Source: Sporolactobacillus shoreae
GTDB lineage: Bacteria > Bacillota > Bacilli > Bacillales > Sporolactobacillaceae
Direction: 5' to 3'
DNA length: 64,000 bases
Assembly (NCBI RefSeq): GCF_004684935.1
Contig: NZ_SRJD01000003.1
Span: forward strand, 186,001 to 250,000
The notes below the pieces were generated by a model. That model was not told where the DNA came from, ran no database searches, and saw only the letters and a program-made list of their open reading frames with translations. Position numbers and translations under genes: made by a program. Positions 48,335 through 56,367 of the stretch are shown here, in pieces; within the stretch, counting starts at the first letter, position 1; every line of letters starts with the position of its first letter.

Positions 48335-48408
48335 GGCGGTGTAGCTCAGCTGGCTAGAGCGTACGGTTCATACCCGTGAGGTCGAGGGTTCGATCCCCCC
48401 CGCCGCTA
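48335..48408 (+). tRNA. tRNA-Met (CAT), elongator type
   Basis: Cloverleaf with acceptor GGCGGTG, D arm GCTC-AGCTGGCTA-GAGC, anticodon loop TTCATAC and anticodon CAT. It lacks initiator features and is near-identical to the Bacillus elongator tRNA-Met. An A50-C64 mismatch sits in the T stem, and CCA is not encoded. Confidence 0.93.
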
Positions 48409-48422
48409 TTTTTTTACCCAAT

Positions 48423-48496
48423 GGCGGTTATGGTGAAGTGGTTAACACACCGGATTGTGGTTCCGGCACGCGTGGGTTCGATCCCCACTAACCGCC
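48423..48496 (+). tRNA. tRNA-His (GTG)
   Basis: Acceptor GCGGTTA / TAACCGC with the extra G at -1 facing C73, the hallmark of tRNA-His. Anticodon loop TTGTGGT with anticodon GTG; T arm GTGGG-TTCGATC-CCCAC. CCA is not encoded. Confidence 0.96.
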
Positions 48497-48500
48497 CGTT

Positions 48501-48577
48501 GGACCCTTAGCTCAGTTGGTTAGAGCAGACGGCCCATAACCGTCCGGTCGTAGGTTCGAGTCCTACAGGGTCCACCA
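48501..48577 (+). tRNA. tRNA-Ile2 (CAT anticodon, lysidine type) with C33
   Basis: Acceptor GGACCCT / AGGGTCC, D arm GCTC-AGTTGGTTA-GAGC, anticodon stem GACGG / CCGTC, T arm GTAGG-TTCGAGT-CCTAC, A73 and encoded CCA. The body matches the Firmicutes tRNA-Ile(CAU) whose C34 is changed to lysidine to read AUA. The loop reads CCCATAA, so position 33 is C instead of U. Amino-acid identity rests on similarity to known Ile2 tRNAs; annotation tools would first call it Met. Confidence 0.85.
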
Positions 48578-48585
48578 CTTATTGT

Positions 48586-48675
48586 GGAGGAATACCCAAG
48601 CTTGGCTGAAGGGATCGGTCTTGAAAACCGACAGGGGCTTCACGGCTCGCGGGGGTTCGAATCCCTCTTCCTCCG
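48586..48675 (+). tRNA. tRNA-Ser (TGA)
   Basis: Class II tRNA, 90 bases, with acceptor GGAGGAA / TTCCTCC, anticodon loop CTTGAAA (anticodon TGA), a long variable arm and T arm GGGGG-TTCGAAT-CCCTC. Discriminator G; CCA not encoded. Confidence 0.95.
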
Positions 48676-48705
48676 CTTTTCTACATAATTAACACCCATA
48701 ACTAA

Positions 48706-48752
48706 GCACCCGGGAATTGCTCTTTGAAGCATTTCCGGGTGTTTCCATTTTA
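48706..48752 (+). terminator. terminator of the tRNA operon
   Basis: ACCCGGGAATTGCT paired with AGCATTTCCGGGTGT (one-base bulge) and a short loop, followed by TTTCCATTTT. Confidence 0.85.
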
Positions 48753-48901
48753 AATGAACTATAGGGCACGATCCTGCAGCACATTTACCTGTTAAATTTC
48801 TTGATTTGAAAACGCTCTTTTGATACGTTTATTTTGTAGATATTTGTCAGCCCCTTCAATTTCGGTGTTTCGATCCGTTGAAATCAGAGGAGGAGATAAT
48901 C

Positions 48902-49531
48902 ATGACTACTTTGGCTGGTTATAAGTTGCCTGAACTTCCTTATGCCTATGACGCACTGGAACCGTTTATTGATGAGCAAACCATGCGGATTCACCATGAC
49001 AGGCATCATGCGACTTATGTTGCCAATCTGAACGCGGCGCTTGAAGGATACCCCAATCTCATGGATCAGCCGATTGAAACACTTCTCAGCGATCTTTCGG
49101 CAGTTCCTGAATCAAAATTGATTACTGTTAGAAATAATGGGGGAGGTCACGCCAACCATTCACTCTTTTGGGAAATTTTATCATCGGAAGGTGGTGGTTC
49201 TCCCGAAGGACCTGTTGCCAAAGCAATAGAGCAGTCTTTTGGGAGCTTCTCCTCTTTTAAGCAAAGATTTACGGAGTCAGCATTGAACAGATTTGGTTCA
49301 GGATGGGCATGGCTTGTGTCTGACGGAGCAGCTCTAGAAGTGATGAGCACCGCCAATCAGGATTCACCCCTGTTTGACGGAAAACAGCCGCTGCTGGGAA
49401 TTGATGTATGGGAACACGCCTACTATCTGAGCTATCAAAATCGTCGCGCCGATTATGTAAAAGCGTTTTTTAATCTGATTAACTGGAATACAGTCAATCA
49501 GCGATGGAACTTGCTCAGGCATCTAAAGTGA
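48902..49531 (+). CDS. sodA: superoxide dismutase (Mn/Fe family) SodA
   Basis: Cytoplasmic superoxide dismutase, 209 residues. Metal ligands are in [25 protein letters not shown] and [18 protein letters not shown] and the [17 protein letters not shown] end are standard. The manganese type is suggested by the [11 protein letters not shown] context. AGAGGAGGAG stands before ATG 48902; an in-frame opening at 48878 has no site. Useful for an organism that meets oxygen without a full respiratory chain. Confidence 0.96.
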   Translation: MTTLAGYKLPELPYAYDALEPFIDEQTMRIHHDRHHATYVANLNAALEGYPNLMDQPIETLLSDLSAVPESKLITVRNNGGGHANHSLFWEILSSEGGGSPEGPVAKAIEQSFGSFSSFKQRFTESALNRFGSGWAWLVSDGAALEVMSTANQDSPLFDGKQPLLGIDVWEHAYYLSYQNRRADYVKAFFNLINWNTVNQRWNLLRHLK

Positions 49532-49592
49532 AGGCTCCTTTTGACAGAAAGCCGCCCTGAAAGTAAAATTAAATCGTAAAAAGTTTAATCGG

Positions 49593-49621
49593 GACACCAT
49601 ACAGTGGTGTCTTTGTATTTA
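49593..49621 (+). terminator. terminator after sodA
   Basis: GACACCA / TGGTGTC with a 5-base loop, then TTTGTATTTATT. Confidence 0.75.
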
Positions 49622-49736
49622 TTGAAAAATTATTATCTCCGACGTTGTAAACAGGCTTTGTACTCACGAATAATTGTGATAATTGAGGGATCCACGCCGG
49701 TTTTGTGCGGCGGTTAGATTAGGGGGAAAAAGGGAT

Positions 49737-51827
49737 TTGGTTAAAGAAACGGTTAAAAACAAAGGAACGAAAAATAATTTGCCCCTGAGAATCAATATTT
49801 TATTTCTGGTTGTTTTTCTGGCTTTTGCGGGACTGGTTCTCCGACTGGCTTACGTTCAGATTGTAAATGGTCAGCATTACAAGAACGCCCTTAACGCAAA
49901 TCATTATCAGACAGCGAGTATTGATTCTGCGCGGGGAAAGATAATGGATAAGAACGGTGTGGTATTGGCCGATAATAACGCTGAGCTGGCTATTGTATAC
50001 ATCCGTAACGCGGGACTGAACGGTTATAAGAGTCTTGACATTGCGAAAAAGCTGTCCAATCTGATTACGATGGACAACAAGGCTGTTCAATTAGTCGCCC
50101 AGAAAGACAAGCAGGAGTATTATGTCCTGACCCATTATAAAAATTTGCAGCAAGCCTATGATGCATTTTTAACAAAGAATGAACAAAAAAATTACAGCAG
50201 CAATCCGGCGCAGGAATACAATCTGCTGCTCAGTCGCGTTCCTGGGAATCTACTGTCAAGCTTTACAGCTAAAGACTACCAGATCATGGCTATTGATCAT
50301 GCGTTCAATCAGGCGTCAAACCTGAATCCTTACATTGTGAAGCGCGGGCTCAGCGTCAACAGCCAGGAATATGTTGATGTGGTCGATCATCTGAGTGAAT
50401 TTAACGGAACTATTCAGACCGCCGATGTCTCTTCCAGAGTCTATGCCAAAAATAAACCATTTTATATCGGGAATGTCGGTCAGATTCCTGCTGATAAAAT
50501 TAACAATTATCTGGCTGAGGGCTACAGCCGGAATGCCATGGTCGGCGTCAGCAACCTTGAGGAAGAGTATGAATCTTACCTGCGAGGCATACCGATGAAA
50601 CTCACCTATAATACGAAAAAAGGGGTGCCGGTCGGAAGTCCGACAATCAAAGAAGGGCAGCGCGGTGATGACTTGCAGCTGACTATTGACAGCCGGCTGC
50701 AGAATCAATTGACAAAGATTCTCCAGTCAAATATTAAGGCGGCACGCGCCATAGCAGGAAACGGCCAAAATAACAGCGCCTATGCCGTTGTGATGAATCC
50801 GAAAACCGGCGCGATTCTGGCAATTGGCGGACAGCAGTTTGTCAACGGCAAATTCATTGATGCTTCCAATGAGGCCATCAATTCACAGTTTGAAATGGGT
50901 TCCGCCGTGAAAGGGGCCACGGAGTTAACGGGTTATCGTTACAATGCGATGCCTTCCTCTTTCTACGATATGCCGATACAGTATCCCGACATGAGTGCGA
51001 GTGGGCAGCACCGGGAGTTTACATCATGGGAAGGACAAACCGGACTGGGCATTCAGACGCCGGAACAGGCGCTTGCTCATTCATCAAACGTCTTTATGGC
51101 TAAGATTGTCTCCAATATGGCCGGTATTACCCTGACACCAGCGGGTGGGCACTATAATGCGACACTTCCTGCGGCAAATTCCCCGCGCTTTATGCAGGCG
51201 ATTAATAACATGCGCAACGGCTATAATGAGCTCGGCCTTGGGGTGAAAACGGGGATCGACCTGCCGACAGAAGGGACCGGTTATAACGGCGGTATGCCTG
51301 CTCAATCTGGTTTGATTCATCAGTTCGCGATTGGACAGTTTGACACGTATACACCGCTGGAAATGGTTCAGTATATTTCAGCCATTGCCAACGGAGGCTA
51401 TCGCGTACAGCCTCATCTACTTGGTTCGGTTCATGCACCTGGCACTGATCCCAATACACTTGGCCCGACGGTTTACACGTTTAAAACCAATGTACTGAAT
51501 ACCATTAACAACAGCCAGCATGATATCAAAAGGGTTCAGCAGGGGCTTTATTTAGTCACTCACGAAGCCGGAGCAACGGCGACATTGCTTGGAACGGGAC
51601 CCAATGTGAAATATAAAATTGCGGCGAAAACGGGTACGGCGCAGATTGACCCGAACAATCTGAATCTGTACAATGAAACACTGGTTTCCTATGCGCCTTA
51701 TGATAATCCGCAGATTGCGGTATCTGTCGTTGTACCAAAGGTTGAGCATGGTACTCAGAATCAGCAGATCGCATTGGATGTTTACAAATATTATGATCAG
51801 CTCTATCACTATACAAGCGGGAATTAA
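49737..51827 (+). CDS. pbpA: class B penicillin-binding protein (PbpA-like)
   Basis: Monofunctional transpeptidase for peptidoglycan, 696 residues. One N-terminal membrane anchor (about residues 17-37, INILFLVVFLAFAGLVLRLA), a dimerisation/pedestal domain and the transpeptidase domain with SxxK as GSAVKGAT, SxN as HSSNVF and AAKTGTAQ. TTG 49737 has AGGGGG ten bases upstream; ORF opening at 49683 lacks a site. Position behind sodA matches pbpA of B. subtilis (716 residues), which supports rod shape and outgrowth of spores. Confidence 0.93.
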   Translation: MVKETVKNKGTKNNLPLRINILFLVVFLAFAGLVLRLAYVQIVNGQHYKNALNANHYQTASIDSARGKIMDKNGVVLADNNAELAIVYIRNAGLNGYKSLDIAKKLSNLITMDNKAVQLVAQKDKQEYYVLTHYKNLQQAYDAFLTKNEQKNYSSNPAQEYNLLLSRVPGNLLSSFTAKDYQIMAIDHAFNQASNLNPYIVKRGLSVNSQEYVDVVDHLSEFNGTIQTADVSSRVYAKNKPFYIGNVGQIPADKINNYLAEGYSRNAMVGVSNLEEEYESYLRGIPMKLTYNTKKGVPVGSPTIKEGQRGDDLQLTIDSRLQNQLTKILQSNIKAARAIAGNGQNNSAYAVVMNPKTGAILAIGGQQFVNGKFIDASNEAINSQFEMGSAVKGATELTGYRYNAMPSSFYDMPIQYPDMSASGQHREFTSWEGQTGLGIQTPEQALAHSSNVFMAKIVSNMAGITLTPAGGHYNATLPAANSPRFMQAINNMRNGYNELGLGVKTGIDLPTEGTGYNGGMPAQSGLIHQFAIGQFDTYTPLEMVQYISAIANGGYRVQPHLLGSVHAPGTDPNTLGPTVYTFKTNVLNTINNSQHDIKRVQQGLYLVTHEAGATATLLGTGPNVKYKIAAKTGTAQIDPNNLNLYNETLVSYAPYDNPQIAVSVVVPKVEHGTQNQQIALDVYKYYDQLYHYTSGN

Positions 51828-51844
51828 CAATAGAGAAAAATAAA

Positions 51845-51895
51845 AATCAAAAGAGCGGGGCGAAGAAATATCTTCGCCCCGCTCTTTTGATTAAG
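51845..51895. terminator. bidirectional terminator between pbpA and yqzC
   Basis: Perfect 22-base arms starting AATCAAAAGAGCGGGG with an AATA loop; AT-rich flanks on both sides. Convergent genes end here. Confidence 0.95.
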
Positions 51896-51905
51896 TTTTT
51901 TTATT

Positions 51906-52430
51906 TTAATGATTTTTTGTAATAACCTGAGCGATTTTCTGTATCGACATGTCGCTTGATACTTTGAATGTTCCAAGCTGAACGTACTTTTCGAGCTTTT
52001 TGGAGTGCATATATTGATCGAAAGCATTCTTCTGATTCGATTTCAGTATTTTAGCCTGAACCAGACTGTTTGAAATATCCCCCGGTAGCATGCCGGCCTT
52101 AATGTTAAGATTGTAGGTTACTGTTTTTGCTTTCCCCGAATTTGTTTTCGGTTTCGGATTACTTTTTGATTTCTTTGCAGTCTGATCCGTTTTTGCGGTT
52201 GCCTTTGTGTTCGCGGCCTGCCACTGATTATATGCGTCAACGTCAATCGCTTTCCTGTGGTGGCTGGTGAGGTATTGAGTGACTGTCGCCTCAGTCAGTG
52301 GAGTTTGCTTTACAACCTTTTGTGCGGAAGACTGCGTCCCCTCATTAAAGATCAGATAATAGAAGAAAGCAAAAACGGCAGTTGCAATCAGAATGCCGGC
52401 TGCAAAACCACGTATTCCATTTTTAGTCAA
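51906..52430 (-). CDS. yqzC: YqzC-like membrane-anchored protein (MltG/YceG-like N-terminal module)
   Basis: A 174-residue protein with one N-terminal helix (about residues 7-27), a Lys/Thr/Ser-rich linker with repeated basic patches, and a C-terminal domain (LNIKAGMLPGDISNSLVQAKIL, FDQYMHSKKLEKYVQLGTFKVSSDMSI) resembling the LysM-like module in front of the MltG catalytic domain. The catalytic domain is absent, so it is probably a cell-wall-associated accessory protein. Position after pbpA agrees with yqzC of B. subtilis. Confidence 0.75.
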   Translation of the reverse strand: MTKNGIRGFAAGILIATAVFAFFYYLIFNEGTQSSAQKVVKQTPLTEATVTQYLTSHHRKAIDVDAYNQWQAANTKATAKTDQTAKKSKSNPKPKTNSGKAKTVTYNLNIKAGMLPGDISNSLVQAKILKSNQKNAFDQYMHSKKLEKYVQLGTFKVSSDMSIQKIAQVITKNH

Positions 52431-52436
52431 TACGAT

Positions 52437-52643
52437 TCACCCTTTAAAGTTGTCCCGGTCCCCGATCATGACTTCTTCCTCGAGCACCCTGATTTTTTTC
52501 TTGACCTTATACAATTCCTGCATCATAGTGATTGAATTTTCTTCGAGCTGACTCTCAACCTGTTTGACACTGTCCTGCTTGTAATAAGAAAAAGCAAGTG
52601 CGACAAGTCCGACAATCACAAGCAATAAAATGATAAATCCCAC
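52437..52643 (-). CDS. small membrane protein upstream of yqzC
   Basis: A 68-residue protein: one hydrophobic N-terminal helix (VGFIILLLVIVGLVALAF) followed by an amphipathic, charged helix likely to form a coiled coil. GTG 52643 follows GGGGGG; an ATG at 52658 lacks a site. It is read together with yqzC, whose start lies six bases downstream of its stop. Place corresponds to yqzD of B. subtilis, though the size differs. Confidence 0.65.
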   Translation of the reverse strand: MGFIILLLVIVGLVALAFSYYKQDSVKQVESQLEENSITMMQELYKVKKKIRVLEEEVMIGDRDNFKG

Positions 52644-52658
52644 AAATGACCCCCCCAT

Positions 52659-52995
52659 GCTTTATTAAAAGTGACAAAAACAGGCAATAGACTCAATAAA
52701 ACAGACATAGTGCCTGACTTATTCGTTTATCGCAGCCAATGATCATTATCATTTATATCATAACTCGACATATTTCGAAAGAAGGACAGGGAAAAAGAAA
52801 GAAGATTGTAAAGAAACTAGAAAAAAATACCGGAAATGCGGAAAGTGGGAATCAATTTGAATGACTATTTCATCATCAATTTGACGGCTGATAAAATCAT
52901 AGCAGCTTAGGTTGAACCAAAATGGATTTTCTGTTAATATAAAGTGTATGTTTTTGCTGAGGAGAAACAAGTCAGCATCGGAGGAGGGATAAGAC
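52659..52995. other. divergent intergenic region between the yqzC operon and rpmG
   Basis: About 340 bases without a supported gene. It holds the rpmG promoter at its right end and an AT-rich stretch with GATCATTATCATTTATATC near 52740-52765 that partly resembles Fur-family operators. The remainder shows nothing recognisable. Confidence 0.5.
52912..52940 (+). promoter_or_regulatory. sigma-A promoter of rpmG
   Basis: TTGAAC (52912-52917), 17-base spacer, TAATAT (52935-52940), 55 bases before rpmG. Confidence 0.75.
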
Positions 52996-53145
52996 ATGCG
53001 TGTTAAAGTGATTCTTGAAAATACGGAAACCGGCGATCGTGACTACATTACAACGAAGAATAAGCAAAAGAATCCGGATCGGCTTGAGTTAAAGAAATAC
53101 AGCCCGAAGCTGAGAAGGTATGCGATCTACCGCGAAACAAAGTAA
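52996..53145 (+). CDS. rpmG: 50S ribosomal protein L33 (bL33), cysteine-free form
   Basis: A 49-residue bL33: [20 protein letters not shown] then [17 protein letters not shown] and RETK. Zinc-binding bL33 forms carry CxxC near residue 9 and a further Cys pair near residue 36; here these positions read N-T-E-T and S-P, so no zinc can be bound. GGAGGAGGG precedes the ATG. Zinc-free paralogues often serve during zinc shortage under Zur control; whether this is the only bL33 of the genome cannot be seen. Confidence 0.95.
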   Translation: MRVKVILENTETGDRDYITTKNKQKNPDRLELKKYSPKLRRYAIYRETK

Positions 53146-53155
53146 CAATTTCCTC

Positions 53156-53182
53156 AAAAAGCCGCTCAGCGGCTTTTTTTTT
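53156..53182 (+). terminator. terminator after rpmG
   Basis: AAAAAGCCGC / GCGGCTTTTT with a TCA loop, followed by nine T in total. Confidence 0.9.
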
Positions 53183-53220
53183 AAGATACGGAAGTGAAAA
53201 TCTGGCCAAAATAAAACAGT

Positions 53221-53258
53221 GAAAGCGGATCGCCCGCGGCAAGCGAGCAACCGAAGCA
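53221..53258 (+). repeat. dispersed hairpin repeat, fragment (copy 5)
   Basis: Contains GCGGATCGCCCGCGG followed by AAGCG after one changed base, the GC-rich centre of the copy at 42796. The outer arms are not recognisable. Confidence 0.55.
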
Positions 53259-53298
53259 TTGATTCAATACTTCAATAACCCAGGGTCACTGATCAGGG

Positions 53299-53321
53299 AC
53301 CGGGCTTGCCCGGTTTTTCTT
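53299..53321 (+). terminator. terminator-like hairpin in front of the 5-formyl-THF cyclo-ligase gene
   Basis: ACCGGGC / GCCCGGT with a two-base spacer, then TTTTTC, 20 bases before the start codon. Either the end of the upstream unit or a leader attenuator. Confidence 0.5.
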
Positions 53322-53338
53322 ATCCGGAGGAACAGAGA

Positions 53339-53908
53339 ATGAACCAAGAGAAACAAGTGATGCGGAACCGAATACTGCACGATCTCAGGACAATGGACGA
53401 GCATCATTTCAAAAAAAAATGCACGCGAATACGTGATCGTTTATTTAATGAGGCGTTGTGGGTTCAGTCCAGATGTGTTGCTTTGACTTTTTCTGTCGGA
53501 AGAGAGGTGGAAACAGCGGCGATTATCTCCAGAGCATGGGCTGAAGGTAAAACGGTCACTGTTCCGAAATGTAATTCTTCCGATAAATCGTTGACATTTT
53601 ACCGAATCAAATCCTTCACCCAGTTGGAATCTGGTTATTATGGGTTAACAGAGCCCAAACCTTCTGAAACAACTCCAGTGTCCGATAACGAGCCTGATTT
53701 AGCGATCGTTCCAGGAGTCGTTTATGATCACAAAGGGTACCGCATCGGTTACGGAGGAGGTTACTATGATCGCTTTTTGGCCCACTTCAAAGGAAAAACC
53801 ATTTCTCTTCTCCTTGAAGCTCAGCTGGCCGAAAGCGTGCCTGTTGAAACCCATGACATCCCGATAGATGTTCTGATAACAGAACAGCGGACGATAGAGA
53901 TAAAATGA
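53339..53908 (+). CDS. yqgN: 5-formyltetrahydrofolate cyclo-ligase
   Basis: Converts 5-formyl-THF to 5,10-methenyl-THF with ATP; 189 residues. The family signature PGVVYDHKGYRIGYGGGYYDRFL is complete, and ETHDIPIDVLITEQRTI closes the protein. CGGAGGAA precedes ATG 53339. Its position after rpmG is conserved in Bacillus (yqgN). An imperfect terminator-like hairpin lies directly upstream. Confidence 0.94.
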   Translation: MNQEKQVMRNRILHDLRTMDEHHFKKKCTRIRDRLFNEALWVQSRCVALTFSVGREVETAAIISRAWAEGKTVTVPKCNSSDKSLTFYRIKSFTQLESGYYGLTEPKPSETTPVSDNEPDLAIVPGVVYDHKGYRIGYGGGYYDRFLAHFKGKTISLLLEAQLAESVPVETHDIPIDVLITEQRTIEIK

Positions 53909-53982
53909 TCAGCAATTTTGAATGAAAGCGGGACGGATGAGTCAGACTAGATGTACTAAGAGAGAGAAGGAGCATCTTTTCG

Positions 53983-54135
53983 ATGAAAAGGCCATCTGTT
54001 TTACAGGGAATAATTTTGGCTGTTGCTGCAGTCTATCTGTTCAGAAAACGCAGACTGATTTTTGAAATGGCGGCGGCTTGTCTCGGCTGTTATTGGGTCG
54101 TACACCGCCTTATTGATTGTGAAGGTAAAGATTGA
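53983..54135 (+). CDS. small hydrophobic protein, 50 residues
   Basis: A 50-codon frame with AGAAGGAG ten bases before its ATG. The product is MKRPSVLQGIILAVAAVYLF, a basic turn RKRR, a second hydrophobic stretch MAAACLGCYWVVHRL and a short acidic end, so two membrane helices are likely. It follows the cyclo-ligase gene where yqgO lies in B. subtilis; homology to it cannot be claimed. Confidence 0.6.
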   Translation: MKRPSVLQGIILAVAAVYLFRKRRLIFEMAAACLGCYWVVHRLIDCEGKD

Positions 54136-54169
54136 ACAGGCAGCGTTGTAAGCTGTTAAATATCTTGCA

Positions 54170-55021
54170 TTAATGAAACAGCTGTTTCAGCAGAATAATC
54201 TGTTTATCAGCTGTTTCAATGACAATCAGTAAATGATCTTCGCCAATCAGCAAAACGGGTATCCGGCTTCCCGCAGCGGCTTCAAAGGTTCCCTGCGGAG
54301 TCTGTAATCCGTTAACCACCGCTTTATAAATCCCCTCCCAAAGCTGCCCCGTGATTCGCATGGCTTTTTCCCGACTGAACGGGAAAATCTGGTTGAAAGA
54401 CGATTCTGTAAGTTCATTCAATGGAACAATCCTGTACCCGTTCAAATTAAATCCGTACTTTGATGCCGTCCGCTTTAACAAATCAGACTGGCTTTTGACC
54501 AGTCTGTCTTGATAGGATGCCGTTATTTCTTCTTCAGCCGCAGTCCGTGCTTCTTTAAAAGCGGCCAATTTTCCACCATTTTTCCAAAGATACAACTGAT
54601 CTGAGGAAAGCACTTCTTTTCCGAAGATCTGATCATTGACGTGTACTTCAGCCTGATGAACGGAAAGACTTTGGTAGAATCCTGGCAGAGCATTGAGCTG
54701 TCTGCTTTCAGAAAGTGACCGTTCATTTCTTTTCCAGTAATTGATTGTAGCAATCAGGCGGCCGTTTGCATACAACAGAGAGAAGTCCTGCATAAAATAA
54801 GCGGGACGATTGATTTCTGAATGAACAGTCCATTCAAGCTGTTTGTTCCTGTTTCCGGGATTCAGGCGTGTCCATGCTTTTTTATAAATAATGGATCCGT
54901 TGTCAGGGAAATAAGTAATCACGGGACGTGACCCAAAAAAAGCCGATTTGGTCTGCAGGAGAAACACAGCAGCAAAGGATATAATTGTCAGAATCAAAAT
55001 ATAGATTATTCTTCTGCGCAT
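54170..55021 (-). CDS. hypothetical membrane-anchored extracellular protein
   Basis: Not recognised. The 283-residue product starts with MRRRIIYILILTIISFAAV, a typical single anchor or uncleaved signal, followed by a soluble, mostly beta-predicted domain without Cys or catalytic motif. The C-terminal half has a charged helix (EEEITASYQDRLVKSQ) and a final strand pair (IPVLLIGEDHLLIVIETADKQIILL). GGGAGTGAT stands before ATG 55021; 16 further codons upstream are in frame. It lies opposite in direction to its neighbours, between the folate gene and glcK. Confidence 0.65.
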   Translation of the reverse strand: MRRRIIYILILTIISFAAVFLLQTKSAFFGSRPVITYFPDNGSIIYKKAWTRLNPGNRNKQLEWTVHSEINRPAYFMQDFSLLYANGRLIATINYWKRNERSLSESRQLNALPGFYQSLSVHQAEVHVNDQIFGKEVLSSDQLYLWKNGGKLAAFKEARTAAEEEITASYQDRLVKSQSDLLKRTASKYGFNLNGYRIVPLNELTESSFNQIFPFSREKAMRITGQLWEGIYKAVVNGLQTPQGTFEAAAGSRIPVLLIGEDHLLIVIETADKQIILLKQLFH

Positions 55022-55073
55022 CGGATCACTCCCGGACAAGTTGATCTTACATAATCTATTCAGTATCACCCTG

Positions 55074-55108
55074 AAACATGACGCGCAGATCAGGCGTCAT
55101 GTTTTTTT
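55074..55108 (+). terminator. plus-strand terminator-type hairpin upstream of the 54170 gene
   Basis: AAACATGACGC / GCGTCATGTTT with a 9-base loop and a run of seven T on the plus strand. No plus-strand gene ends nearby except the small gene at 53983, so it would end transcripts running antisense through the 54170 gene. Confidence 0.7.
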
Positions 55109-55197
55109 GAAAGCGATTTGATTTTTTCTATTGGCAAAAAGCATTCAATGGGCGAAAATAGAATAATGAGATCACTTTTAAAAGGTGGGTGCAAAAA

Positions 55198-56181
55198 ATG
55201 TCTGAAATAATGAATATTGGTGTTGATCTGGGTGGAACGACCACAAAAATGGCTTTAATTGATGATTCCGGAAAGATGATCGATAAATGGGCGATAGCCA
55301 CAAATACGATTGATAACGGGAGCCACATAGCAGATGATATCAGCGCAAGTGTGATCAAAAAAATGAAACAGTACAACCTTGACCGGTCGGAGGTCAGAGG
55401 GATCGGTATGGGCGCACCCGGTTTTATTGATATGGACACAGGGTTTGTTTATAAAGCGGTCAATATTGGGTGGGAAAACTACCCGTTGAAGGAAGAGCTG
55501 GAGAAATTAACCGGTTTGCCGGCAATTATTGAAAATGATGCCAATATGGCTGCTCTCGGTGAAATGTGGCTTGGAGCAGGGCAGGGGGCCAAAAATCTGA
55601 TCTGTGTCACGCTCGGGACGGGTGTTGGCGCGGGAATTATCTGCGACGGAGATATTCTCCACGGTGTAAGCGGTATGGCTGGTGAGATCGGCCACATTAC
55701 AGTTATTCCGAAAGATGGTTCTCCCTGTAATTGCGGGAAAAAGGGCTGCCTTGAAACGGTGTCGTCCGCTACCGGGATTCGGCGCCTGGCATTGGAGGCA
55801 TTGGATTATAACGATTCGGAAAGTATTTTGAGAGAAATATTTGAACAGAAGGGTGATATCACGGCGGAAGATGTCTTTAATTGCACTGCAAAAGGTGATC
55901 CACTTTCGTCGGCTGTTGCGGAGAAAGCTTCGTATTACCTTGGCTATGCGCTTGGCGCTATATCGATCGTCGTCAACCCTGAAAAAATAGTCATTGGCGG
56001 AGGGGTTTCACATGCCGGTGCGACTCTTCTTGATCCTCTGAACAAATACTTCAAGAGATTTTCAATGCCAAGGGTATCCGGAGCGTGCACTATTGATATT
56101 GCACGGCTGGGAAATGATGCCGGAGTGATCGGTGGAGCATGGCTTTCTAAAACAAAGATTAAGCAGATACACACCGCCTGA
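55198..56181 (+). CDS. glcK: glucokinase (ROK family)
   Basis: ATP-dependent glucose kinase, 327 residues. The phosphate loop GVDLGGTTTKMAL, substrate-side AVNIGWENYPLKEEL and IENDANMAALGE, LGTGVGAGIICDG, and the ROK zinc motif CNCGKKGCLETVSSATG are all present. AAGGTGGG precedes ATG 55198. Located where glcK lies in B. subtilis. It serves internal glucose from disaccharides or trehalose, apart from PTS uptake. Confidence 0.95.
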   Translation: MSEIMNIGVDLGGTTTKMALIDDSGKMIDKWAIATNTIDNGSHIADDISASVIKKMKQYNLDRSEVRGIGMGAPGFIDMDTGFVYKAVNIGWENYPLKEELEKLTGLPAIIENDANMAALGEMWLGAGQGAKNLICVTLGTGVGAGIICDGDILHGVSGMAGEIGHITVIPKDGSPCNCGKKGCLETVSSATGIRRLALEALDYNDSESILREIFEQKGDITAEDVFNCTAKGDPLSSAVAEKASYYLGYALGAISIVVNPEKIVIGGGVSHAGATLLDPLNKYFKRFSMPRVSGACTIDIARLGNDAGVIGGAWLSKTKIKQIHTA

Positions 56182-56228
56182 ATCTATGAATCTTGCTGTC
56201 TGCTGTAGTTTTTTGATCCAATGAGCCA

Positions 56229-56268
56229 AACCATGGACCATCACGTCAATGGATGGTTCTTTTTTTTA
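56229..56268 (+). terminator. terminator after glcK
   Basis: AACCAT-gga-CCAT paired with ATGG-ATGGTT, then CTTTTTTTTATT. Confidence 0.8.
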
Positions 56269-56367
56269 TTGGATTCTTACGGATGTTCAATCATCAACTT
56301 ACCCATTCACACAGCCCCAATGACACTCATACGATGATCATTAAGAAGATGTCAGGGAGCGTGTACA

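Noticed and set aside
48807-48820. cre-like TGAAAACGCTCTTT upstream of sodA
   Set aside because: Last two consensus positions (CA) do not match; 12 of 14 is common by chance.
52743-52762. Fur/Zur-type operator
   Set aside because: Only one half (ATTATCA) fits; the other half matches at about four of seven bases. Kept as a hint in the rpmG finding, not as a feature.
52758-52997. A 79-codon minus-strand frame in the interval upstream of rpmG
   Set aside because: Phe-rich composition arises from A-rich plus strand; it covers the rpmG promoter and has no start signal.
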